A DNA stretch of 64,000 nucleotides from JANWZL01 sp037445185 (GTDB lineage Bacteria; Pseudomonadota; Gammaproteobacteria; Burkholderiales; Thiobacillaceae): contig JBBIKZ010000002.1 in assembly GCA_037445185.1 (NCBI GenBank), forward strand, positions 1 to 64,000, read 5' to 3'. Shown in pieces: positions 33,601-41,868 of the stretch (position 1 is its first letter; every line of letters starts with the position of its first letter). A program made the translations under genes and the position numbers. The notes under the pieces were generated by a model that saw nothing but the letters and a program-made list of their open reading frames with translations, did no database searches and was not told where the DNA came from.

Positions 33601-34684
33601 GGGCGTGCTCGGGAAAGAGGCCGCGCAGGGCCTGCGGGGTGGCGGCGCACACCCCGCGCTCGGTGATGAGCCCGGTGACGAGGCGCGCCGGGGTGACGTC
33701 GAAGGCGGGGTTCAGGGCCGGGCTCGCCTCCGGGGTGAGGCGCACCGCAGTCACGCCGCCATCGGCGGCGAGCCCCTCGATGTGGGTGACCTCGCGTGCG
33801 GCGCGCGCCTCGATGGGGATGCCGGCGCCGTCGGCGAGCCGCCAGTCGATGCTGGGCGAGGGCACGGCCACGTAGAAGGGGATGCCGTTGTCCGCCGCCG
33901 CCAGGGCCTTGAGATAGGTGCCGACCTTGTTGGCCACGTCGCCGTTGGCCGCCACCCGGTCGGCGCCGACCAGCACGAGGTCCACCCGCCCCTGCCGCAT
34001 GAGGTGCCCGGCCGCATTGTCGGCGATCACCGTGTGCGGCACGCCGTGGCTGGCGAGCTCCCAGGCGGTGAGCGCCGCGCCCTGGTTGCGCGGCCGCGTC
34101 TCGCTCACCCACACGTGCACCGGGATGCCGGCGTCGAACGCGGCATAGACCGGTGCGAGCGCGGTGCCCCAGTCCACCGTGGCCAGCCAGCCGGCGTTGC
34201 AGTGGGTCATGACGTCGAGGGGCCGCCGCTTGCCCTGGTGCAGGTTACGGATCAAGACCAGGCCGTGGCGGCCTATGGCCGCATTGAGCGCCACGTCCTC
34301 GTCGCAGATGGCGGCGGCCTCCGCCCAGGCCCCCTCGCGCCGGGCCGCTGGCGGCAGGGGGGCGAGACGCCCGCGCATGCGCTCGAGCGCCCAGCGCAGG
34401 TTGACCGCCGTGGGGCGGGTGGCGGCGAGCAGCGCGCAGGCGGCGTCGAGGTGAGCGTCAGACGCCTCGTCGCGCAGGGCCAGGGCGAGCCCGTAGGCGG
34501 CGGTGGCGCCGATCAAGGGCGCGCCGCGCACGCGCATCGTACGGATGGCCTCGGCCGCCTCGTCCAGGCTGGTGAGGGTGCGAAAGGCGAGCGCGTGCGG
34601 CAGCCGGGTCTGGTCGATGATCTCCACGCCCGTCCGATCGCTCAGGGGGCGGATGCTGCGCGTCGCGAGACCATGGATGTTCAT
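33593..34684 (-). CDS. mtnA: 5-methylthioribose-1-phosphate isomerase
   Basis: 363 residues. Converts MTR-1-P to MTRu-1-P (aldose to ketose); it can also act on 5-deoxyribose-1-P. Family motifs: 'MRVRGAPLIGATAAYGLAL' (RGA substrate loop), 'VMTHCNAGWLAT' (catalytic C162) and 'LVGADRVAANGDVANKVGT' (D242). 'GLFPEHAHG' ends it. It translationally overlaps the downstream aldolase. Together they suggest salvage of methylthioadenosine or 5-deoxyadenosine rather than full methionine regeneration. Upstream, ubiJ is divergent about 117 bp away. Confidence 0.95.
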   Translation of the reverse strand: MNIHGLATRSIRPLSDRTGVEIIDQTRLPHALAFRTLTSLDEAAEAIRTMRVRGAPLIGATAAYGLALALRDEASDAHLDAACALLAATRPTAVNLRWALERMRGRLAPLPPAARREGAWAEAAAICDEDVALNAAIGRHGLVLIRNLHQGKRRPLDVMTHCNAGWLATVDWGTALAPVYAAFDAGIPVHVWVSETRPRNQGAALTAWELASHGVPHTVIADNAAGHLMRQGRVDLVLVGADRVAANGDVANKVGTYLKALAAADNGIPFYVAVPSPSIDWRLADGAGIPIEARAAREVTHIEGLAADGGVTAVRLTPEASPALNPAFDVTPARLVTGLITERGVCAATPQALRGLFPEHAHG

Positions 34685-34801
34685 GAGGTGTCAGTTTACC
34701 TCCGGCGGGGCGACAAGGATGGGAGGGCCCATCTATCGACGCAACAGCCGCCGCAAGGATGCCCCGCCTCCCGTAAAATGCCGCCATAGCACCCGCTCGT
34801 C

Positions 34802-35377
34802 ATGGAACCGCTGCTCGCCGCCCTCCTGAACCGTCTGCTCGCCGACCAGCCCGGCGCCGCGGATAGGCTTGCGCACCACGCCGGCAAGCGGCTGCGCATC
34901 GTCCTGCCGCTCGCGCGCCTCGATCTGGCCGTGGCGGCAGAGGGTCGTCTCGTCGCGGCAGATGCGACGGAGACGTATGATTGCGAGATCGTCATCCCGC
35001 CGGACGTGCTGCTGGCACTACCCGTGCTGGGCGGCGAGGCACTCGCCGGCGCGCGGGTGACGGGCGACGGCGTGCTGGCCGGCGACTTCTCGACCCTGCT
35101 CAGGCAGCTGGACTGGGCCGTGGCCCTGGCGCCCTATCTCGGACCGGTTGCCGCCGCGCGGGTGGATGATGCCCTGCATGGGCTGGCACGTTGGCACGGC
35201 GAGGCGCGCGAGGCGCTCGCCCGGGCATTGGCGGAATACCTGGTGCATGAGGCCCGCTTGCTGGCCGAGGGCGAGGCGGTGCGCGAATTCGTGCGCGAGG
35301 TGGACGAGCTGCGCGAGGCGGCGGATCGCCTGGCCGTGCGCCTCGCCCTGCTGGCGACACCGCCCGGCCGCTCCTGA
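34802..35377 (+). CDS. ubiJ: Ubiquinone biosynthesis accessory protein UbiJ (SCP2 domain)
   Basis: 191 residues. N-terminal SCP2 sterol-carrier-like lipid-binding domain (about 10-105) and a C-terminal helical region ('[24 protein letters not shown]', coiled coil). UbiJ with UbiK forms the soluble lipid-binding scaffold of the ubiquinone biosynthesis complex. The stop overlaps the ubiB ATG by one base, the usual ubiJ-ubiB pairing, which supports the call. Sequence conservation in this family is low, so context matters. Confidence 0.88.
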   Translation: MEPLLAALLNRLLADQPGAADRLAHHAGKRLRIVLPLARLDLAVAAEGRLVAADATETYDCEIVIPPDVLLALPVLGGEALAGARVTGDGVLAGDFSTLLRQLDWAVALAPYLGPVAAARVDDALHGLARWHGEAREALARALAEYLVHEARLLAEGEAVREFVREVDELREAADRLAVRLALLATPPGRS

Positions 35378-36894
35378 TGCGTCTGCTGCGGCTCCTGCGC
35401 ATCCTCTGGCTGGCCCAGCGCTTCGGGCTGGACGAATTCGTCCTCGGCCACGAGCGTGTGCGGCCGCTCGCCTGGGCCGTGCGCGCGACCCTGTTCTGGC
35501 GCCGGCTCGATCGGCCGCGCGGCGAGCGGCTGCGCCGCGCGCTCGAGCGCCTGGGGCCGATCTTCGTCAAGTTCGGGCAGATGCTCTCCACCCGCCGCGA
35601 CCTCATCCCCGCCGACATCGCCGACGAACTGGCCCGGCTGCAGGACCAGGTCCCCCCCTTCCCCTCCGAGCAGGCCCTGGCGGTGTTGCAACGTGCCTAC
35701 GGCCGGCCCGCGGCCGAGGTCTTCGCCGAGTTCGACGCCACGCCGGTCGCCTCGGCCTCGGTCGCCCAGGTGCACCGGGCAAGGCTCAAGAGCGGCGAGG
35801 CCTGCGCGGTCAAGATCCTGCGCCCGGGCATCCGCCGTGTGATCGAGCACGACCTCGAGCTGCTCATGGCCGGCGCCGCCCTCGTCGAGGCCCTGTGGTC
35901 CGACGGCAGGCGTCTCAAGCCGCGCGAGGTGGTGCGCGAGTTCGCCAAGCACCTGGACGACGAGCTCGATCTCATCCGCGAGGCGGCCAACTGCTCGCAG
36001 CTCAGACGCAACTTCGAGGCCTCGCCCCTGCTCGCCGTGCCTGAGGTGTACTGGGACTACTGCACGCACGAGGTGATGGTCATGCGCTGGATGGAGGGCA
36101 CGCCCATCTCGCGCGTGGACGAGCTGCGGCGGCGCGGCGTGGACCTGAAGCGCCTGGCCCGCGCCGGGGTGGAGATCTTCTTCACCCAGGTCTTTCGCGA
36201 CGGCTTCTTCCATGCCGACATGCACCCGGGCAACATCCTGGTGGAGGACTCCGGCCGCTATGTGGCCCTGGACTTCGGCATCATGGGCACGCTTGATGAG
36301 CGCGACAAGAACTATCTGGCGCAGAACTTCCTCGCCTTCTTCCGCCGCGACTACAGGCGCGTGGCGCTCGCCCACCTGGAGGCGGGCTGGGTGCCGCCGG
36401 CCACCCGCGCCGACGAGTTCGAGGCGGCCATCCGCGCCGTGTGCGAGCCGGTGTTCGACCGCCCGTTGAAGGAGATCGCCTTCGGGCGCGTGCTGCTGCG
36501 GCTGTTCCAGACCTCGCGCCGCTTCGGCATGGAGATCCAGCCCCAGCTGGTGATGCTGCAGAAGACCCTGATCAACATCGAGGGCCTGGGCCGGGAACTG
36601 GACCCCGACCTCGACCTGTGGGCCACCGCCAAGCCCTTCCTCGAGCGCTGGATGAGCGAGCAGGTGGGCTGGCGCGGCTGGCTCGAGCGACTGCGCCAGG
36701 AGGCGCCGCACTGGGGCATGGTCATCCCGCAGCTGCCGCGGCTCGCCCATCAGGCCCTGCGCGGCGAGCAGCTCGTGCGCGTGGAGGCGGGCATGGGTCT
36801 GCTGCTCGCCGAGCAGCGGCGGCGCAACCGCTGGCTGATGATGATCGCCACGCTGCTCGCCGCCTTGCTGGTGCTGCAACTGCCGGTCTGGTGA
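35377..36894 (+). CDS. ubiB: Ubiquinone biosynthesis regulatory protein kinase UbiB
   Basis: 505-residue ABC1/ADCK-like atypical kinase with two C-terminal membrane helices ('[19 protein letters not shown]'). Signature N-terminal 'KxGQ' motif in '[14 protein letters not shown]', Ala-rich loop '[14 protein letters not shown]', and the kinase loops '[15 protein letters not shown]' and '[10 protein letters not shown]'. Acts in extraction or access of ubiquinone precursors. Follows ubiJ directly. The potA fragment's ATG overlaps its stop (TGATG). Confidence 0.96.
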   Translation: MRLLRLLRILWLAQRFGLDEFVLGHERVRPLAWAVRATLFWRRLDRPRGERLRRALERLGPIFVKFGQMLSTRRDLIPADIADELARLQDQVPPFPSEQALAVLQRAYGRPAAEVFAEFDATPVASASVAQVHRARLKSGEACAVKILRPGIRRVIEHDLELLMAGAALVEALWSDGRRLKPREVVREFAKHLDDELDLIREAANCSQLRRNFEASPLLAVPEVYWDYCTHEVMVMRWMEGTPISRVDELRRRGVDLKRLARAGVEIFFTQVFRDGFFHADMHPGNILVEDSGRYVALDFGIMGTLDERDKNYLAQNFLAFFRRDYRRVALAHLEAGWVPPATRADEFEAAIRAVCEPVFDRPLKEIAFGRVLLRLFQTSRRFGMEIQPQLVMLQKTLINIEGLGRELDPDLDLWATAKPFLERWMSEQVGWRGWLERLRQEAPHWGMVIPQLPRLAHQALRGEQLVRVEAGMGLLLAEQRRRNRWLMMIATLLAALLVLQLPVW

Positions 36895-37175
36895 TGCCGC
36901 TGCTCGAACTGCGCAACGTCACCCGCCGCTTCGGCGATTTCCCGGCGGTCGACGACGTGAGCTTCACCGTCGAGGCGGGCGAGTTTTTCACCCTGCTCGG
37001 CCCCTCGGGCTGCGGCAAGACCACACTGCTCAGGTTGATCGCCGGTTTGGATCGGCCGGACGCGGGGCGGATCCTGCTCGACGGTGAGGACCTCGCCGAC
37101 ACGCCGCCGGAGCGCCAGCCCATCCACACCGTGTTCTAGAACTACGCCCTGTTTCCCCATCTGACGGTGGCGCAG
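36894..37175 (+). pseudogene. potA: Truncated spermidine/putrescine ABC ATPase (potA fragment)
   Basis: Begins '[21 protein letters not shown]' with an intact Walker A 'GPSGCGKTT', but codon 82 is TAG (37137-37139) where PotA and other ABC ATPases have the Q-loop glutamine ('HTVFQNYALFPHLTV'). The homology continues after the stop as 'NYALFPHLTV' and ends at about 37172. Everything after that (signature motif, Walker B, regulatory domain), all of potB and the first half of potC are missing. An 81-residue peptide without ATP-hydrolysis motifs would be made. Clear pseudogene by nonsense and deletion. Confidence 0.9.
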
Positions 37176-37545
37176 CATCGGCTTCGTCGCCATCGTCGTG
37201 CGAGCGCGTCTGGCCGGCCTGGAGGCGGGGCTCGCCGAGGCTGCACGCGACCTCGGCGCCACCGCCTGGCAGGGCTTTCGCCTCGTGACCCTGCCGCTCA
37301 TCCTGCCCGCAGTGGCGGCCGGCTTTCTCATGGCCTTTGCCCTGTCGCTCGACGACTTCGTCATCACCTCCTTCACCGCCGGGGTGGGCGAGTCCACCCT
37401 GCCGCTGCAGATCTATACCATGATCAAGACCACCGTGACCCCCGAGGTCAATGCGGTGTCCACCCTGCTGATGCTGCTCACCCTGGTGCTGGTGATCCTG
37501 GCGGCGCGTCTCGACAAGACCTTCATGCGGAGGTCGGCGGGATGA
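37174..37545 (+). pseudogene. potC: C-terminal fragment of ABC permease PotC
   Basis: In frame from about 37174 the product reads 'SIGFVAIVVRARLAGLEAG' and then carries the EAA loop 'EAARDLGATAWQGFRLVTLP' and the C-terminal helices ('LPLILPAVAAGFLMAFALSLDDFVITSF', 'VSTLLMLLTLVLVIL'). These match about the last 120 residues of PotC. The upstream half and all of PotB are absent; the coding sequence starts abruptly against the potA remnant. A GTG at 37198 could still start a short peptide. It overlaps potD by 4 bp (ATGA), so potD keeps its old translation coupling. Confidence 0.9.
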
Positions 37546-38594
37546 GGGCGCTGCTGTGGTTGCTGTGGCTGGTCCTGCCTGTGCAGGCCGCCGACACCCT
37601 TTACCTGTACAACTGGAACGACTACATCTCGGACGCCACCATCGCCCGCTTCGAGGCGCGCTGCGGCTGCCGCGTGGTGCAGGACTATTACGCCGACAAC
37701 GAGGAGATGCTGGCCAAGCTGGCCGCCGGCGCCAGCGGCTACGACCTCATCTTGCCCAGCGGCGATGCGCACGAGACCCTGATCCGCTGGCGCCAGCTCC
37801 GGCCGATCGACAAGGCGCGGCTGCCCAACCTGAAGAAGCTCCGCCCGGAGTTCCTCGACCTGCCCTTCGACCCGGGCAACCGCTACTCCGTACCCTACGC
37901 CTACACGGTCACCCTGCTCGGCTACAACGTCGAAAGGCTCAGGGCGCTGGGGCTGCCCACCGACACCTGGGCGTTGATCTTCGAGCCCAGCTATCTCGAA
38001 AAGCTCAAGGGCCGCGTGACCGTGCTCGACTCGCCGCGCGAGCTCATGGCCGCGGCCATGCGCTATCTGGGCTACGACGTCAACGACACCGACGCGGCCA
38101 AATGGCGCCGGGCACAAGACCTCATCCTGCGCGCCAAGCCCTACTGGGCAGCGTTCAATGCCTCCAGCTACATGAAAGAACTCGCCCTGGGCAACATCTG
38201 GGTGGCACATGGGTATTCCAGCGACCCGTTCCAGGCCAGTGAGGACGCCCGCAAGGCCGGACGGCCGTTTCGCACCGGCTATGCAATCCCGAGGGAGGGG
38301 GCGGTCCTGGCCCTGGACGCCATGGTCCTGCACCGCAGCGGCCGCAACCCCGAGCTCGCGCACCGCTTCATCGACTTCATGCTCGAAGGGGAGAACGCGG
38401 CGGAACTGGCCAATCTGATCGGCTCGGGCAACCCCAACCGCGCCGCCATGCGCCACATCCGCCCGGAAATCGCCGATAATCCCGCCATCTTCCCGGATGG
38501 CGCGCACCTGGCGCGGCTCTATATGCTGCGCGACCTGGACCGCAAAAGCCGCCGGGTGCTCAACCGCATCTGGACCGAGATCAAACTGCGCTGA
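37542..38594 (+). CDS. potD: Spermidine/putrescine-binding protein PotD (partnerless)
   Basis: 350 residues. Signal peptide (1-16, 'WLLWLVLPVQA'), then a type-II periplasmic binding fold: 'DTLYLYNWNDYISDATIARFEA' (the PotD/PotF polyamine-site opening), 'YDLILPSGDAHETLIRW', 'SVPYAYTVTLLGYN'. It is full length with no frame damage although its ABC partners are destroyed directly upstream. A second transporter elsewhere could use it, or it may be decaying slowly. It lies 13 bp before the sodium:solute symporter gene. Confidence 0.93.
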   Translation: MRALLWLLWLVLPVQAADTLYLYNWNDYISDATIARFEARCGCRVVQDYYADNEEMLAKLAAGASGYDLILPSGDAHETLIRWRQLRPIDKARLPNLKKLRPEFLDLPFDPGNRYSVPYAYTVTLLGYNVERLRALGLPTDTWALIFEPSYLEKLKGRVTVLDSPRELMAAAMRYLGYDVNDTDAAKWRRAQDLILRAKPYWAAFNASSYMKELALGNIWVAHGYSSDPFQASEDARKAGRPFRTGYAIPREGAVLALDAMVLHRSGRNPELAHRFIDFMLEGENAAELANLIGSGNPNRAAMRHIRPEIADNPAIFPDGAHLARLYMLRDLDRKSRRVLNRIWTEIKLR

Positions 38595-38607
38595 ACAAGG
38601 ACCGCCC

Positions 38608-40062
38608 ATGCTGCTCGGCTTCGTCATCCTCTACCTGGTCATCTCCATCGGCCTCGGCATGTATGCCGCCACCCGCGTGCACAACGTCCAGGACTACTAC
38701 GCCGCCGGGCGCAGCCTGCCGATCTGGATCGTCACCGCCATGGTCTTCGCCACCTGGTTCGGAGCCGAGACGGTGCTGGGCATCCCCGCCACCTTCCTCG
38801 AGGAGGACCTGGGGGGTTTGATCTCCGACCCCTTCGGGGCGTCGCTGTGCCTGGTCCTGTTCGGGCTGTTCTTCGCGCGCCGGCTCTATCGCATGAACCT
38901 GCTCACCATAGGCGACTACTACCGCCAGCGCTACGACCGGCGGGTGGAGCTCGTGACCGGCATCGCCATCGCGCTTTCCTACCTGGGCTGGGTGTCGGCC
39001 CAGATCACCGCCCTGGGGCTGGTGTTCAACGTGCTCTCGGACGGCCAGATCACCCAGGCCCAGGGCATCCTGATCGGCGCCAGCATCGTGCTCCTGTACA
39101 CCCTGTTCGGCGGCATGTGGTCGGTGGCCTTGACCACCACCTTCCAGATGGTGGTGATCGTTGTCGGACTTTTTTACATCGCCTGGCTCATCAGTGAGCA
39201 GGCCGGCGGCGTGGCGCCGGTGGTCGCCCACGCCGCGCAGAACGCCAAATTCGAGTTCTGGCCCGAGCTCGAGGCGGTGGCCATCCTCGCCTTCATCTCC
39301 GGCCTCCTCACCATGGGCTTCGGCTCCATCCCGCAGCAGGACGTCTTCCAGCGCGCCAACTCGTCGAAGAACGAGAACGTGGCGGTGTGGGGCACGGTGC
39401 TGGGCGGGCTCGCCTACTTCCTCTTCGCCGCCGTGCCGCTGTTCATGGCCTATTCCGCCCACCTGATCGACCCGGCGCTGGTGCGGCAATGGCTCGGGGT
39501 GGACGCGCAGAAGATCCTGCCCGAGCTCGTCAAGGGCGACTTTCCGCTCGCCGCCCAGGTCGTCTTCTACGGGGCGCTGCTGGCGGTGATCATGTCCACC
39601 GCCTCCGGGACGCTGCTCGCCCCCTCGGTGACCCTCTCCGAGAACGTGCTGAAGGGCCTCTTCACCCGGCGACGGCGCCTCACCGACCGGCAGCTCCTCA
39701 ACCTCACGCGCGCGGTGGTGGCCGTCTTCGCCGTGCTGGTGACCCTCTACTCCCTCTGGTCGCTCAAGCAGGCCACCACCATCCACCAGATGGTGGAGAA
39801 CGCCTACAAGGTCACCCTGGTCATGGCCTTCGTGCCGCTGGTGGCCGGGCTGTATTGGCCGCGGGCCAGCACCCGCGGCGCCTACCTCGCCATGGCCCTG
39901 GGGCTTGCCACTTGGCTTACGCTGGAGGCGGTGGCGCCGGAGGGCGAGGGCGCGATACCGCCCCAGTTCGCCGGCTTCCTGGCGGCCTGTGCCGGCATGC
40001 TTCTGGGCTCGCTCACCGGCGGGACGGCTCGCCACGGACGCGCGCACAAGACCCCAGCCTAG
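38608..40062 (+). CDS. Sodium:solute symporter (SSS family)
   Basis: 484 residues with about 13 membrane helices. The opening 'YLVISIGLGMYAATRVHNVQDYYAAGRSLP' and 'WFGAETVLGIPATFLEEDLGGL' are typical SSS/SLC5 N-terminal segments, and 'GFGSIPQQDVFQRANSSKNE' is a frequent SSS cytoplasmic loop. It resembles the branch with pantothenate/proline and related symporters, but the solute is not deducible. The ATG at 38608 is 13 bp after potD, in the same direction, and so is transcribed together with potD unless a promoter intervenes. It may partly have replaced the lost uptake system. Confidence 0.88.
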   Translation: MLLGFVILYLVISIGLGMYAATRVHNVQDYYAAGRSLPIWIVTAMVFATWFGAETVLGIPATFLEEDLGGLISDPFGASLCLVLFGLFFARRLYRMNLLTIGDYYRQRYDRRVELVTGIAIALSYLGWVSAQITALGLVFNVLSDGQITQAQGILIGASIVLLYTLFGGMWSVALTTTFQMVVIVVGLFYIAWLISEQAGGVAPVVAHAAQNAKFEFWPELEAVAILAFISGLLTMGFGSIPQQDVFQRANSSKNENVAVWGTVLGGLAYFLFAAVPLFMAYSAHLIDPALVRQWLGVDAQKILPELVKGDFPLAAQVVFYGALLAVIMSTASGTLLAPSVTLSENVLKGLFTRRRRLTDRQLLNLTRAVVAVFAVLVTLYSLWSLKQATTIHQMVENAYKVTLVMAFVPLVAGLYWPRASTRGAYLAMALGLATWLTLEAVAPEGEGAIPPQFAGFLAACAGMLLGSLTGGTARHGRAHKTPA

Positions 40063-40560
40063 CCCGGATCGCGCGTCGTGCCGTGAGTGTTCATATGGCG
40101 TGCGTAGATACTTTCCGATCTGGGATCGAGGCTAAGCGGCTGCTGCGGGAATCTGCGGCGCGGGCGCGCGGCCCCCGGTCGGCCACGGCATGCCGCCGCT
40201 CGAACCTGGGGACTGCCCCAGCTATGCGCCAGCCGATCGCGCCGCCCCGTACAATTGCCGCAGTCGTCTGGTCAGCATGCGGTTCACGATACAAGGTCGG
40301 CCGTTGGTCACGCTTCAGCCCGGCAACCGACCATTGCAAGGACACCCCCGTCGGCCCGAAGGCCCACCCCCTATGCATCAACCGCTTCGAGGCCGGCCGA
40401 GGGGAAGGCCGGGTCCGTTGCATGCACGGCCCGGTCATCCCAGGGCCACCTCTGGCTGTCGGAAAATTTTACATGCGCCATCGCTCCACCCCGGCCGCTG
40501 TCCACGGAGGGGCGCCCAACCCCTTGAAATATGGAGGAAAAAGCAAGTTGGTGTAGGTAG
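40063..40560. other. Non-coding interval before the PEP-CTERM gene
   Basis: About 500 bp with only low-complexity open frames on either strand. It contains a hairpin (CTGGGG-ACTG-CCCCAG, near 40205-40220) and AT-rich patches near 40455-40475 and 40525-40555. The latter may be the upstream activator region of the sigma-54 promoter at 40561; no protein similarity is seen. Confidence 0.5.
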
Positions 40561-40576
40561 TGGCCCGAATCTTGCT
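40561..40576 (+). promoter_or_regulatory. Sigma-54 (-24/-12) promoter of the PEP-CTERM gene
   Basis: TGGCCCG, four bases, TTGCT. It matches the RpoN consensus TGGCACG-N4-TTGCW at all but one position (C for A), with GG and GC at the required 10-base spacing. PEP-CTERM genes of exosortase bacteria often have RpoN promoters controlled by the PrsK/PrsR pair (established association), so this fits. Confidence 0.8.
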
Positions 40577-40592
40577 TGCATAAATCGGCAGG

Positions 40593-40626
40593 AGTCCATC
40601 ACCTGCCCGGTCCGCAGGTATGGACT
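40593..40626 (+). promoter_or_regulatory. Leader stem-loop in the PEP-CTERM transcript
   Basis: Arms 40593-40606 (AGTCCATCACCTGC) and 40614-40626 (GCAGGTATGGACT) pair over 13 bp with one bulged C around a 7-base loop. It ends 38 bp before the start codon, too far to occlude the ribosome site by itself. Confidence 0.55.
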
Positions 40627-40664
40627 ATGCTGTCTAGCAACCCGAGATCCAGCGAGGTAATCCC

Positions 40665-41444
40665 ATGACACCCGTCAAGTCGATCACGCCAGCCCTGGGG
40701 CTCTTATCCGCCCTGACCTTCTCCGCGCTCTCCTCGTCTGCCATGGGCGCAGTGCTGACAGACGCAGTGCTGACATGGGATTGCGAGGGCAACTGCGGCA
40801 CGGCCGTGGCCGACGGGGTGGTGACCGCCCCACCGGGAGGCGCCGAGTATCGATATGTGACCAGCAGCGGCGCCACCACTGGCCTGGGTTTCGGACTGGG
40901 AGATGAACAGAACGGCTCGCGTGCCCTGCTCTCCTTCTCCGCCCAGGCGGGGGATAGGCTGGAATACGCCTTCAATTATGTCACCACCGATGGCGGCGAT
41001 TTCACCGACTATGCCTGGGCGCGCCTGCTGGACGGCGCCCTCACCCCCGTGGCCATGCTGTTCACCGCGCGTACCGCCGCATCCGGAGACAGCGTCCCGG
41101 GCTATGCTTTGCCCACTATCGATCCAGGGGTCATCCAGACGCCCTCGACGGCGGCCATCATACCTGGCGCACCTACATGGTCCCCGCTCGGTGGCTGGTC
41201 AGGCACCTGCTCGGATGTCGGCTGCGGCTACACCGGCTGGAACGCGATGAGCTACACGTTCAGCTCGGCCGGCAGCTATGTGCTGGAGGTGGGCGTGGTG
41301 AACTGGTCGGACAACAACTATGACTCCGGCCTGGCCTTCAGCGGTACCCTCGTCCCCGTGCCGGAACCCGAGACCTACGCCATGATGCTGGCCGGCCTGG
41401 GCCTGCTCGCCTGCGTGGCGCATCGCCGCAAGGCCGGCGCCTGA
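40665..41444 (+). CDS. PEP-CTERM sorting-domain protein
   Basis: 259 residues. Sec signal (1-28, 'LLSALTFSALSSSAMGA'), a secreted beta-rich, Gly/Thr/Ser-rich body ('CEGNCGTAV', 'CSDVGCGYTGWNAMSY'), and a C-terminal sorting tail 'VPVPEPETYAMMLAGLGLLACVAHRRK' with the PEP motif, a hydrophobic helix and a basic end. Such proteins are cut by exosortase (EpsH-type) and deposited on the surface with exopolysaccharide. No exosortase or polysaccharide genes occur in the window. The gene has its own sigma-54 promoter and terminator. Confidence 0.9.
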   Translation: MTPVKSITPALGLLSALTFSALSSSAMGAVLTDAVLTWDCEGNCGTAVADGVVTAPPGGAEYRYVTSSGATTGLGFGLGDEQNGSRALLSFSAQAGDRLEYAFNYVTTDGGDFTDYAWARLLDGALTPVAMLFTARTAASGDSVPGYALPTIDPGVIQTPSTAAIIPGAPTWSPLGGWSGTCSDVGCGYTGWNAMSYTFSSAGSYVLEVGVVNWSDNNYDSGLAFSGTLVPVPEPETYAMMLAGLGLLACVAHRRKAGA

Positions 41445-41486
41445 GCCGCACCGCCACGGCCCCGCCGTGGCGATGGCCGGCACCAC

Positions 41487-41511
41487 AGGCCCGACCCTTG
41501 GTCGGGCCTTT
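41487..41511 (+). terminator. Rho-independent terminator of the PEP-CTERM gene
   Basis: AGGCCCGACC, CTT loop, GGTCGGGCCT, TT. It lies between the PEP-CTERM gene and the end of the rsfS operon and may serve both strands. Confidence 0.8.
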
Positions 41512-41516
41512 GACAT

Positions 41517-41861
41517 TCAGGCCGCCGCCCGCTCGCGCGCCACCGTCCCCCAGAGCTCCTCCAGGTTGTAGTGGGCGCGTACCGCCGGGTGCATGACGTG
41601 CACCACCACGTCACCGGCGTCCACCAGGATCCACTCCGCCGCCCGCTCCCCTTCGGTGCCGATGATCTCGGCGCCGGCCGCCTTCAGTTTCTCCACCACG
41701 CGATCCGCCAGGGCCTTGACCTGGCGGCTGGAATCGCCGCTGGCGATGACGAGGCGGTCGAACAGCGAGGTCAGCTCGCGCACGTCGAGCACGGTGATTT
41801 CCTTGCCCTTGATGTCCTCCAGGGCGGCAACGGCGATGCGGGTGAGGGTGTCGGTATCCAT
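41517..41861 (-). CDS. rsfS: Ribosome silencing factor RsfS
   Basis: 114 residues, the DUF143/RsfS fold. 'VLDVRELTSLFDRLVIASGDSSRQVKALAD' and 'EWILVDAGDVVVHVMHPAVRAHYNLEELWG' are the family signatures. Binds L14 to prevent subunit joining in stationary phase. Last gene of leuS-lptE-holA-proA-nadD-rsfS. The ATG at 41861 lies 7 bp past the nadD stop. The order nadD-rsfS is widely conserved. Confidence 0.95.
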   Translation of the reverse strand: MDTDTLTRIAVAALEDIKGKEITVLDVRELTSLFDRLVIASGDSSRQVKALADRVVEKLKAAGAEIIGTEGERAAEWILVDAGDVVVHVMHPAVRAHYNLEELWGTVARERAAA

Positions 41862-41868
41862 GCGGGGG

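Noticed and set aside
38497..38607. N-terminal extension of the sodium:solute symporter
   Set aside because: It would overlap potD entirely; the ATG at 38608 begins directly with the first membrane helix.
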